Origin: an uncultured Clostridium sp. | Lineage (GTDB): Bacteria > Bacillota > Clostridia > TANB77 > CAG-508 | NCBI GenBank assembly: GCA_900555835.1 | Contig: USMK01000004.1 | Span: 23,947 to 87,946 of the forward strand | Direction of reading: 5' to 3' | DNA: 64,000 nt | Shown here: one piece after another, positions 46,008-53,159 of the stretch | Position numbering within the stretch: the first letter of the stretch is position 1 | How the letters are laid out: every line of letters starts with the position of its first letter | Notes under the pieces: model-generated | Told to the model about the DNA's origin: nothing | The model's input: only the letters and a program-made list of their open reading frames with translations | Database searches by the model: none | Program-made: the position numbers and the translations under genes

Positions 46008-46851
46008 ATGGAAGCTATATATGGAGTAATGGAAAGTGTACTACCATTTGATTTTATAGAATATGATTTTATGAAAAATGCGTTAATTGCGGTAGTGTTA
46101 CTTTGCCCTATTTTTGCAATACTTCGGAACAATGATTGTTAATAACAAAATGGCGTTTTTTTCAGATGCCTTAGGCCATTCAGCTTTAACTGGTATTGCA
46201 ATTGGAATGATGTTTGGAATTGCAAATACAAATATTTCAATGATTATATTTGCAATAATTTTTTCTATAATTTTAAATTATGTAAAACATAAAACAAGCT
46301 ATGGAGCAGATACTATAATAAGTGTATTTTCTTCAATTGCAATTGCTTTGGGACTAGCTATATTATCTGCACAAGGTAATTTTAGCCAATATTCGTCATA
46401 TTTAGTAGGAGATGTACTTGGAATTACTACAAATGAGATAGTATCACTTGCAATTGCCTTTGTTGCAGTTATTTTGGTATGGTTAATATTATTTAACAAA
46501 TTACATACAGTAAGTATAAACACAAGTTTAGCCAGAAGCAAAGGAATAAATGTAGGGTTAATTGATAATATATTTGTAATAATGATTTCAATAATGGTAA
46601 TGTTATCTATTCGCTGGATAGGAATTTTACTTATAAATTCATTGTTGATATTACCAGCAGCTGCAAGTAGAAATATTGCAAGAAATATAAGAGAATACCA
46701 CGGAATTGCAGTAGTAATTTCGCTAGTATCTGGAATCACAGGCTTAATATTGTCATATTATGCAAATATTGGTGCTGGACCTGCGATTGTAATAATATCT
46801 GGTGTATTTTATTTAATAACATTTGCACTAAAAGAAAAAGTAAAGGGGTAA
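46008..46851 (+). CDS. Metal ABC transporter permease, +1 frameshift at CGGA
   Basis: Membrane part of the zinc/manganese importer, ABC-3 family. The first 39 codons (MEAIYGVMES...) end in the first membrane helix at PIFAIL; then CGG followed by A, and the zero frame stops at once (CGG AAC AAT GAT TGT TAA). A +1 shift to GGA continues GTMIVNNKMAFFSDALGHSAL, the conserved family segment in which Gly is the usual residue. Total 280 residues is normal, with about eight membrane helices. Starting only in the second frame would lose the first helix. Located between the ATPase (no gap) and ruvA (3-bp gap). Confidence 0.88.
46125..46128 (+). other. CGGA +1 frameshift site in the metal ABC permease
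   Basis: ATA CTT CGG AAC AAT in the zero frame; ATA CTT (C) GGA ACA ATG ATT in the productive frame. Only about 150 bp from the site in the ATPase gene. Confidence 0.85.
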
Positions 46852-46854
46852 AAA

Positions 46855-47457
46855 ATGATAGCATATATAAAAGGAAGTTTGGAAGTAAAATCAAATAATT
46901 ATGTTGTAATAGATGTGAATGGAGTTGGCTACAAAATTTATATGTCTAGTGCTGGAATAAGCAATTTGCCTGAAACTGGCAATATAGTTAAAGTACATAC
47001 ATATTACTATGTAAGAGAAGATAATATAAGTTTATATGGATTTAATACATTAGAAGAATTAAAAATGTTTGAATTATTATTATCTGTAAGTGGAATAGGA
47101 GCAAAGTCAGCAATAACAATGCTTTCAGAAATAACGCCATCTAGTTTTGCATTAGCTGTAATTTCTAATGATGTAAAAACCTTAACTAAAATACCAGGAA
47201 TAGGAGCAAAATCTGCTCAAAGAATTATATTGGAATTAAAGGATAAATTAAAAACAGAACAAGCAATTTCTAAAAGTGATGTACCAGAAATTAAAATGGC
47301 AATTGCTCATAATAGCCAAGTAGAAGAAGCTACATCAGCTTTGCAAGTTTTGGGATATACCAAAAAGGAAATTGAAAAAGCATTTGGAATGTTTGATACA
47401 AAAGAATTAAGTGTAGAAGATTTAATTAAAAAAGCACTTAAAATATTAGGGATGTAG
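46855..47457 (+). CDS. ruvA: Holliday junction helicase subunit RuvA
   Basis: Binds four-way junctions and guides RuvB during branch migration. The 200-residue length is normal. The N-terminal OB fold, tandem helix-hairpin-helix motifs (LSVSGIGAKSA and TKIPGIGAKSA, about residues 78-118) and C-terminal RuvB-binding domain are visible. ruvB, usually next, is absent; rarA follows after 17 bp. Confidence 0.96.
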   Translation: MIAYIKGSLEVKSNNYVVIDVNGVGYKIYMSSAGISNLPETGNIVKVHTYYYVREDNISLYGFNTLEELKMFELLLSVSGIGAKSAITMLSEITPSSFALAVISNDVKTLTKIPGIGAKSAQRIILELKDKLKTEQAISKSDVPEIKMAIAHNSQVEEATSALQVLGYTKKEIEKAFGMFDTKELSVEDLIKKALKILGM

Positions 47458-47474
47458 GTTAGGAAGGTAAGCTT

Positions 47475-48734
47475 ATGGATACAAATAAACCTCTTGCACA
47501 TAGAGTAAGACCAAAAACCTTAGACGAATTTATTGGACAAGAACATATTTTAGGAAAAGATAAAATTTTATATAGAACTATAAAAGCAGATAGATTATCT
47601 AGTATAATTTTATGGGGACCAACAGGATGTGGCAAAACATCACTTGCAGAGGTAATTAGTAACACTACTAAATACAAATTCTGCCCAATAAATGCTGTAA
47701 GCTCAGGTGTGGCAGATATTAAAAGAATTATAGAAGAAGCAAAAAATGTATTTTTAAATCCTACTGGAAGATGTATAATTTTTATAGACGAGATACATAG
47801 ATTTAACAAATTACAACAAGATGCTTTACTTCCATATGTAGAAGATGGAACTGTAATTTTAATAGGTGCAACAACTGAAAATCCATATTTTGAAGTAAAC
47901 AAAGCATTAATATCAAGGTCTATGGTGTTTAAATTAGAACCATTAACACAAAGTGATGTTGTAAAAATTGTAAAAAACGCATTAGTAAATAAAGAAGGCT
48001 TGGGAGATTACAAAGTTAAAATTTCTGAGGATACAATAGAAAAAATTGCTGAAATATCAAATGGAGATGTAAGAACTGCTTTAAATGGACTTGAAGTTGC
48101 TGTTCTTACAACACAAATGAATTCAGAAGGTGTTATAGAAATAACAGACGAGATAATTGCAGATTGTTTTTCTAAAAAGAAGATAGCTTTTGATAAAACA
48201 GGAGACAGTCATTATGATAATATAAGTGCATTCATAAAATCTATGAGAGGAAGCGATCCAGATGCAACATTATTTTATCTTGCAAGGGCAATATATGGAG
48301 GAGAAGAACCAGATTTTTTAGCACGTAGAATAACAATTTGTGCAGCAGAAGATGTAGGACTAGCTAATCCAAATGCGCTTGTTGTTGCCAATTCTGCAAT
48401 GCAAGCTGTACATATGATAGGAATGCCAGAGGCTAGAATTATTTTAGCAGAAGCGGCAGTATATGTGGCAAATTCCCCAAAATCAAATAGCACATATTTA
48501 GGAATAAATCAGGCATTAGAAGATGTTTCTAGTAAAAATACAGGAACTATACCAATGCATATAAGAAATGCTCCTGTAAAGGGAATGGAAGAAATGGGGT
48601 ATCATGTGGGATACAAATATCCACACGATTATCCAAACCATCAAGTAGAGCAACAGTATTTGCCAGACAAAATGCTAGGAACTAAGTACTATATAAAAGT
48701 AGAAACAGAACCAAAAATAATTAAAAATAAATAA
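47475..48734 (+). CDS. rarA: Replication-associated recombination AAA+ protein RarA/MgsA
   Basis: A 419-residue AAA+ ATPase that acts at stalled forks, related to clamp-loader subunits. It begins with the typical LAHRVRPKTLDEFIGQEHIL stretch, has Walker A GPTGCGKTS, Walker B FIDEIHRF, sensor 1 GATTENP and the C-terminal tetramerisation domain ending near HQVEQQYLP. A downstream terminator is shared with the converging regulator gene. Confidence 0.95.
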   Translation: MDTNKPLAHRVRPKTLDEFIGQEHILGKDKILYRTIKADRLSSIILWGPTGCGKTSLAEVISNTTKYKFCPINAVSSGVADIKRIIEEAKNVFLNPTGRCIIFIDEIHRFNKLQQDALLPYVEDGTVILIGATTENPYFEVNKALISRSMVFKLEPLTQSDVVKIVKNALVNKEGLGDYKVKISEDTIEKIAEISNGDVRTALNGLEVAVLTTQMNSEGVIEITDEIIADCFSKKKIAFDKTGDSHYDNISAFIKSMRGSDPDATLFYLARAIYGGEEPDFLARRITICAAEDVGLANPNALVVANSAMQAVHMIGMPEARIILAEAAVYVANSPKSNSTYLGINQALEDVSSKNTGTIPMHIRNAPVKGMEEMGYHVGYKYPHDYPNHQVEQQYLPDKMLGTKYYIKVETEPKIIKNK

Positions 48735-48767
48735 AATAAAAGTAAGCAGGGGTTGCTTACTTTTATT
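48735..48767. terminator. Bidirectional terminator between rarA and the XRE gene
   Basis: A perfect 14-bp stem aataaaagtaagca / tgcttacttttatt. Confidence 0.85.
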
Positions 48768-48990
48768 GTTTCTTTTCATTATCAGAATCATCAGGGATAT
48801 ATTCAAAAAGATCTGAGATTTCACAATCAAAAGCCTTACAGATACTATTGATATGTCTAATATCAATTCGTTTTACTTCTTCATAATACATTTTAGAAAT
48901 GGTTGCTGGTCGTATGTTTGTAAGTTTTGATAAAGTTTTTTGATTCATTTTATATTTTCCTAATAAGTCAGATAGTTTGATTTTTATCAT
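48763..48990 (-). CDS. Small XRE-type helix-turn-helix regulator
   Basis: A 75-residue Cro/C1-type protein. The helix-turn-helix lies at about residues 15-40 (KTLSKLTNIRPATISKMY), followed by the helices IRHINSICKAFDCEISDLFE. It is of the short single-domain kind common in Bacillota. The region upstream (48991-49177) is AT-rich and divergent with the next small gene, a likely site of autoregulation. Target unknown. Confidence 0.9.
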   Translation of the reverse strand: MIKIKLSDLLGKYKMNQKTLSKLTNIRPATISKMYYEEVKRIDIRHINSICKAFDCEISDLFEYIPDDSDNEKKQ

Positions 48991-49177
48991 TCTGAATCAT
49001 TCCTTCTATAAAATATTGATGTATCAGATACGCCAAAAATTATACTTACAGTATAGATTTGTCGTATTTCCTTGTATTTTATCATTTTATGTATTAAAAT
49101 AATACATAAGGAATTAAAAATAACGATAGGAGTAATAAAATGTAGCATAAATGATATAGGACGGAAGGAGGGGAAAA

Positions 49178-49363
49178 ATGAAGGCAAATGCAAATTGCAA
49201 CCAGGATTGGAAAATAAATGACAAAAATTACATAAGAGAATTACAAAAAATGTTTGATATCATAGAAAACGTTACAGACGAAGAATTAAGGAATAGAATT
49301 ATAATTCAATATTTAAAATGCGATAAGATAATTACAGAATTAGCGGAAAAACTAATAACATAA
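49178..49363 (+). CDS. 61-residue helical protein, unknown
   Basis: A strong ribosome site (ggaaggagggg) precedes the ATG. The protein is charged and probably helical (YIRELQKMFDIIENVTDEEL) with two Cys. No family is recognised. It sits divergent from the XRE gene and may be its partner, but nothing in the sequence proves that. Confidence 0.55.
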   Translation: MKANANCNQDWKINDKNYIRELQKMFDIIENVTDEELRNRIIIQYLKCDKIITELAEKLIT

Positions 49364-49417
49364 TGTATATAAAATAGAAAAAATAGGTAAACTAATTAAT
49401 AAGAAATTAGGTGCCAT

Positions 49418-49765
49418 ATGTTAAAAAAAATTATAATCGGTTTTTTGGCTGGACTTGTCAATGGCTTATTTGCAACAGGAGGAGGACTTATATTAGTACC
49501 AGCATTTGTATATTTATTAAAATTAACTGAACAAGAATCAAGAGCAACATCATTATTTTGCATATTGCCATTAGTTTTAGTTAGTGGAATAGAATATTAT
49601 ACAAATAATTATATAAACTGGGGAATTAGCATAAAATGTGCTATTGGAGGAATTATAGGAGGATTACTTGGAGCAAAATTATTGAAAAAAGTACCAGATA
49701 TTATATTAAATTTAACATTTACAGTATTTTTAATATATGTGTCAATAAAAATGATGGTTGGGTAA
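49418..49765 (+). CDS. Half-size TSUP (TauE/SafE) membrane protein, first of a pair
   Basis: A 115-residue protein with about four membrane helices and the TSUP motif FATGGGLILVPAF near the N-terminus. Usual family members are about 250 residues with two such halves; here each half is its own gene. The next gene starts 1 bp after the stop. Probably assembles with it as an anion (sulfite or sulfonate type) exporter; substrate unknown. Confidence 0.85.
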   Translation: MLKKIIIGFLAGLVNGLFATGGGLILVPAFVYLLKLTEQESRATSLFCILPLVLVSGIEYYTNNYINWGISIKCAIGGIIGGLLGAKLLKKVPDIILNLTFTVFLIYVSIKMMVG

Positions 49766-49766
49766 T

Positions 49767-50150
49767 ATGATAGAAATTTTAACAGGAATTATAGCCGGAA
49801 GTGTTAGTGGGCTTGGTATGGGTGGAGGGACAATATTAATATTGATGTTATCAAATTTTTTAGGATTAGAACAACACATAGCACAAGCCTCAAATTTAAT
49901 TTTTTTTATACCAACAGCAATTACTGCTACCATAATAAACTTTAAACAAAAATTGATTGATGTAAAATTTTCCATATTCATAATATTGGGCGGATTACTT
50001 GGAGTTATTATTGGAAGCGAAATAGCATTAAAACTTAATGCGACAAGTTTAAAAAGATATTTTGGAATGTTTTTACTATTTATATCAATTTGCGAAATTT
50101 ATAGAATGATAAAGAAGTATATATTATGCAAAAAAACACATAATAATTAA
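49767..50150 (+). CDS. Half-size TSUP (TauE/SafE) membrane protein, second of a pair
   Basis: A 127-residue protein with about four membrane helices and the matching motif SGLGMGGGTILILML. ATG 49767 is preferred over a TTG at 49758 that would overlap the preceding gene. Together with the first half it equals a full-length TSUP transporter split at the internal duplication. Confidence 0.85.
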   Translation: MIEILTGIIAGSVSGLGMGGGTILILMLSNFLGLEQHIAQASNLIFFIPTAITATIINFKQKLIDVKFSIFIILGGLLGVIIGSEIALKLNATSLKRYFGMFLLFISICEIYRMIKKYILCKKTHNN

Positions 50151-50194
50151 AGCAAAACATATATAAAAAATTTGCAGTTATTAGGAGGTAAAAT

Positions 50195-50335
50195 ATGAAA
50201 TTTGTAAAAGGTATGATAGTGGGAACTTTAATATCAGCAGGAGTTGTAATGGCTTATACAGACACAATGAATGGAACAAAAAGAAAAATGATAAAAAAGG
50301 GAAAACAATTTGCAAAAAAATTAGGAATGGCATAA
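50195..50335 (+). CDS. 46-residue membrane-anchored basic peptide
   Basis: A strong ribosome site (ttaggaggtaaaat) precedes the ATG. One N-terminal hydrophobic segment (MIVGTLISAGVVMAY) is followed by a lysine-rich tail (KRKMIKKGKQFAKKLG). The pattern recalls YtxH-like small membrane proteins. A perfect terminator follows. Function unknown. Confidence 0.7.
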   Translation: MKFVKGMIVGTLISAGVVMAYTDTMNGTKRKMIKKGKQFAKKLGMA

Positions 50336-50374
50336 AAAATAAGCTTCAAGTTAGTTTACTTGAAGCTTATTTTT
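50335..50374. terminator. Bidirectional terminator
   Basis: A perfect stem around aataagcttcaag / cttgaagcttatt with A- and T-runs, between the 46-residue gene and the converging gene. Confidence 0.85.
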
Positions 50375-50378
50375 ATTA

Positions 50379-50825
50379 TTATCTTTTATCACAAGGTTCG
50401 CAATGGTCATCATTACGGTCTTCATATTTATTACATACTGTAAAGTCACATTGATTCATTTTTATACCCTTAAGACATTTTCCTTCATGTTTACATTTTG
50501 CACATACTTTAACATGTTTAACTTCATTTACCCATACAAGTATTTCATAAAATTTATTAGGACAAAGTGGTCCAAAAACAAATTCTCCATTTTTATCTGT
50601 AAATGTGTGAGCTACTGGTTTTCTTTCTTCTTTGCCACATTCTTTGTCAACTTCTATAAGTTTAACTACTGCATCACATATTGGTTCTTTGTAACAATCT
50701 TTTATTACACCAAATATAACATGACGATTATCTTCTGGAAGAACTATTTCAACATCAAATTGTTTTCCACTAGCAATAACACCATCTACATTTACGATTG
50801 GACAAATCTTTTTTTCAAATTCCAT
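50379..50825 (-). CDS. Carboxypeptidase-regulatory-like (Cna-B fold) protein with Cys-rich tail
   Basis: A 148-residue protein with no signal peptide. Residues about 35-105 look like a beta-sandwich regulatory-like domain (VIFGVIKDCYKEPICDAVVK; HTFTDKNGEFVFGPL). The C-terminal part is rich in Cys and His (VCAKCKHEGKCLKG, CDFTVCNKYED, CEPCDKR), suggesting metal binding or disulfide cross-linking, as in spore-coat proteins. The coat idea is inference from a spore-forming host only. Two Spo0A boxes lie in the divergent region about 90 bp upstream. Confidence 0.65.
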   Translation of the reverse strand: MEFEKKICPIVNVDGVIASGKQFDVEIVLPEDNRHVIFGVIKDCYKEPICDAVVKLIEVDKECGKEERKPVAHTFTDKNGEFVFGPLCPNKFYEILVWVNEVKHVKVCAKCKHEGKCLKGIKMNQCDFTVCNKYEDRNDDHCEPCDKR

Positions 50826-50911
50826 TACTAATCACTCCTTTAAAAATTAAAGCCTAACGCTTTAATATATAATATGTACAAACAGAAAAAATGTGAAAAT
50901 GAAGAAGAAAA

Positions 50912-50928
50912 TGTCGAATTATGTCGAA
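50912..50928 (+). promoter_or_regulatory. Tandem Spo0A boxes upstream of the sortase operon
   Basis: TGTCGAA at 50912-50918 and again at 50922-50928, exactly 10 bp apart. They end 9 bp before the -35 of the promoter at 50938, the usual place for activation by phosphorylated Spo0A. Confidence 0.75.
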
Positions 50929-50937
50929 AAGTTTTGC

Positions 50938-50966
50938 TTTACAAATTAAAATAAATAGTGTAAAAT
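50938..50966 (+). promoter_or_regulatory. Promoter of the sortase and adhesin operon
   Basis: TTTACA (50938-50943), 17 bp, TAAAAT (50961-50966), preceded by the tandem 0A boxes. Confidence 0.65.
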
Positions 50967-51072
50967 ATTTACATATTGAATCTTAAAATTGCAATTTTAA
51001 ATCTGGAAATTTTTTAATTCTTAAAAAATACCCAAATAAAAAATGAAAATAAAATATAAGGAGTGAAAGCCT

Positions 51073-51579
51073 ATTGTAAAAGGAGTTAGTAGTATAATTC
51101 TTGCTATTTGTGTTTCACTTTCATTACAAAATGGAGCTTTAACAGAAGTAGCAGTAAAAGAAATTGCCAGTGCTGTAACTTCAAATATGGAATGGAAAGT
51201 AGAAATACCTGTAATAAACTTATCAGCACAAATTGCAAATGGAACAGATGAAGAAATCATGAATAAGTATGTAGGCCATTTTGAAGAAACCGTAAATATA
51301 ATAGGAAATGTAGGATTAGCTGCTCATAATAGAGGATATCCAGTAAATTATTTCAAAAATTTAAAAGATTTAAAACTAGAAGACGAAATATATTATACTT
51401 ATTTAGGGAAAAAACGAAAGTATAAAATTGATAAAATAGAAGTTATACAAGATACTAATTGGAAACCACTAGAAAATACGAAGCAAAATAGAATAACATT
51501 GATTACTTGTATAGCAAATAAACCAGAATACAGATTATGCATTCAAGCATTAGAATTAGGAGGAAAAAATGAAAATTAA
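51073..51579 (+). CDS. Sortase (class D-like), apparent ATT start
   Basis: Transpeptidase that joins LPxTG-type proteins to the cell surface. An N-terminal membrane helix is followed by a sortase fold with His85 in AAHNRGY, Cys146 in LITCIANK and Arg154 in EYRLC. The frame is open from 51067, and no ATG, GTG or TTG gives a start that includes the membrane helix. aaggag at 51058-51063 points to ATT at 51073 (168 residues). ATG 51187 would remove the anchor and has no ribosome site. The ATT start is inferred. The adhesin gene starts 11 bp before this stop, so the two are coupled. Confidence 0.8.
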   Translation: MVKGVSSIILAICVSLSLQNGALTEVAVKEIASAVTSNMEWKVEIPVINLSAQIANGTDEEIMNKYVGHFEETVNIIGNVGLAAHNRGYPVNYFKNLKDLKLEDEIYYTYLGKKRKYKIDKIEVIQDTNWKPLENTKQNRITLITCIANKPEYRLCIQALELGGKNEN

Positions 51580-53080
51580 AAAAATATTTATATTATTAGC
51601 CATAATGGTAATGATGGCAAGTTCACTGATATTACCAAACACAAGTATGGCGGTAGAAAACAAACAGATTTTAACAATAAAGAAAGGAACTGATTATGGT
51701 TCGATAATAAGAGAAGATAATGCAGTATTAAAGTTTGTAAGAACATATTATGAAGGAAATGGAGGAATACATCAAGTATACTGTATAGATAAAACTAAGC
51801 CGGGAGTAGCAGAAGTTGGACAAGATTACAATGTTGTAGTGGGAGATAAAATAACAGATGAAAGACTATGGAGAATTATAAAAAATAGTTATCCAAATGT
51901 AACTTGGCAAGACATGGGATGTGATAGTCCTGCCCAAGCATTTATTGCTACAAAACTTGCTATATACATAATACTAGAAAATAAAGATATAAATCAGTTT
52001 TCAGCAGTAATTGAGGAAGGAAATACTATATTATCAGCTGTAAAAGCATTATTAAGACACGCAAATGACGAAACAGAACTTCCGTATTCAAGTGAAATAA
52101 AAATTCAAACAAAAGGAGAATGGAAATTAGAAAAATATAATGGGAATGTATATTTAGCTAATACATTTAGTGCAGAAAATACAAGAATAATAGGCAGATA
52201 TACAGTTGCATTAAGAGGATATATTCCAAACGGAACATTAATTTTAGATCAAAACAACAGAATAAAAAATCAATTTTATAAAGGGAATACTTTTAAAGTA
52301 CTTATTCCAAGTGAAAAAGTAAATAAAGAAGATACACTTGCAATAGAAGTGAAGGCAGAAGTAACAACACTTCCAATATATATAGGTATACCAGAAAATT
52401 CAGAATATCAAAGCTATCTTATAACAGGAATTAGAAATGAAATAGGAAAAGGTGAAGCTAATGTTAAGTATTCTTGTATCGGAGGAGAACTTATAATTAC
52501 CAAAAAAGATTTAAACACAAATGAAAAATTACAAGGAGCAGTTTTTAACATATATGATCAAGATAAAAAATTAATATATTCTAATATGGAAACAGATGCA
52601 GATGGACAAATAAAAATATACAATTTATTACAAGGCAAATATTTGGTAGAAGAAGTAAAAGCACCAGAAGGATACAAAGTATTAGATAAAATGGTAGAAA
52701 TAAATGTAGAAGAAAATACGAATGTTAATTTAATAATAAACAACTCAAAACTAATAACAACAAAAAAAGAAGAAAACAATGTAACTATTGAGATTGTTGA
52801 AAATAGTACAGAAAACAATACTACTATAAAGAATGATCACTATAAAGATGAAATCAACAACACAACAAATAATACTACAATAATTAACAATAATTATGAA
52901 AATAAAATAAACAATAATGAAAACAATAACTATATAGAAAATAATAATACAATAACAAATACTAACAATAATTCTACAACAAATATCAATAACAACTTAA
53001 ATACCAATTTACAAACAAATAATAAAACAGAAATAAGTAATTCAAATCAAGTAAAAAAATTACCTAAAACAGGAATGTAA
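51569..53080 (+). CDS. Surface protein with thioester-like and Cna-B domains, Asn-rich stalk, terminal LPKTGM
   Basis: 503 residues. Signal peptide (1-29). The N-terminal domain has VYCID (Cys72) and ATKLAIY, the place where thioester domains have TQ-A-I-W; here Lys129 replaces the reactive Gln. A Cna-B domain (about 310-390, GGELIITKKDLNTN ... LVEEVKAPEGYKVLDK) follows, then a stalk of about 100 residues that is mostly Asn and Thr. The protein stops right after LPKTGM, without the membrane helix and basic tail of a standard sorting signal. It overlaps the sortase gene, so it is probably its substrate. Confidence 0.85.
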   Translation: MKIKKIFILLAIMVMMASSLILPNTSMAVENKQILTIKKGTDYGSIIREDNAVLKFVRTYYEGNGGIHQVYCIDKTKPGVAEVGQDYNVVVGDKITDERLWRIIKNSYPNVTWQDMGCDSPAQAFIATKLAIYIILENKDINQFSAVIEEGNTILSAVKALLRHANDETELPYSSEIKIQTKGEWKLEKYNGNVYLANTFSAENTRIIGRYTVALRGYIPNGTLILDQNNRIKNQFYKGNTFKVLIPSEKVNKEDTLAIEVKAEVTTLPIYIGIPENSEYQSYLITGIRNEIGKGEANVKYSCIGGELIITKKDLNTNEKLQGAVFNIYDQDKKLIYSNMETDADGQIKIYNLLQGKYLVEEVKAPEGYKVLDKMVEINVEENTNVNLIINNSKLITTKKEENNVTIEIVENSTENNTTIKNDHYKDEINNTTNNTTIINNNYENKINNNENNNYIENNNTITNTNNNSTTNINNNLNTNLQTNNKTEISNSNQVKKLPKTGM

Positions 53081-53159
53081 GGCAATATGTATTCATTGAC
53101 AGATACTAATTTAAAATATATAATACTATATAAGATTTACAATGACGAAGGAGAAAAAT

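Noticed and set aside
9960..46851. Treating the five split genes as independent pseudogenes or homopolymer sequencing errors
   Set aside because: All five breaks are the same event at CGGA, none lies in a homopolymer, and each restores normal length with a conserved Gly. A methylation-linked basecalling artefact cannot be fully excluded without reads.
46855..48734. A ruvAB operon
   Set aside because: The AAA+ protein after ruvA has RarA features (QEHIL start, GATTENP, C-terminal tetramerisation domain), not RuvB.
52840..53060. A DNA-level tandem repeat in the Asn-rich stalk
   Set aside because: Low-complexity aat/aac codons without a fixed repeat unit.
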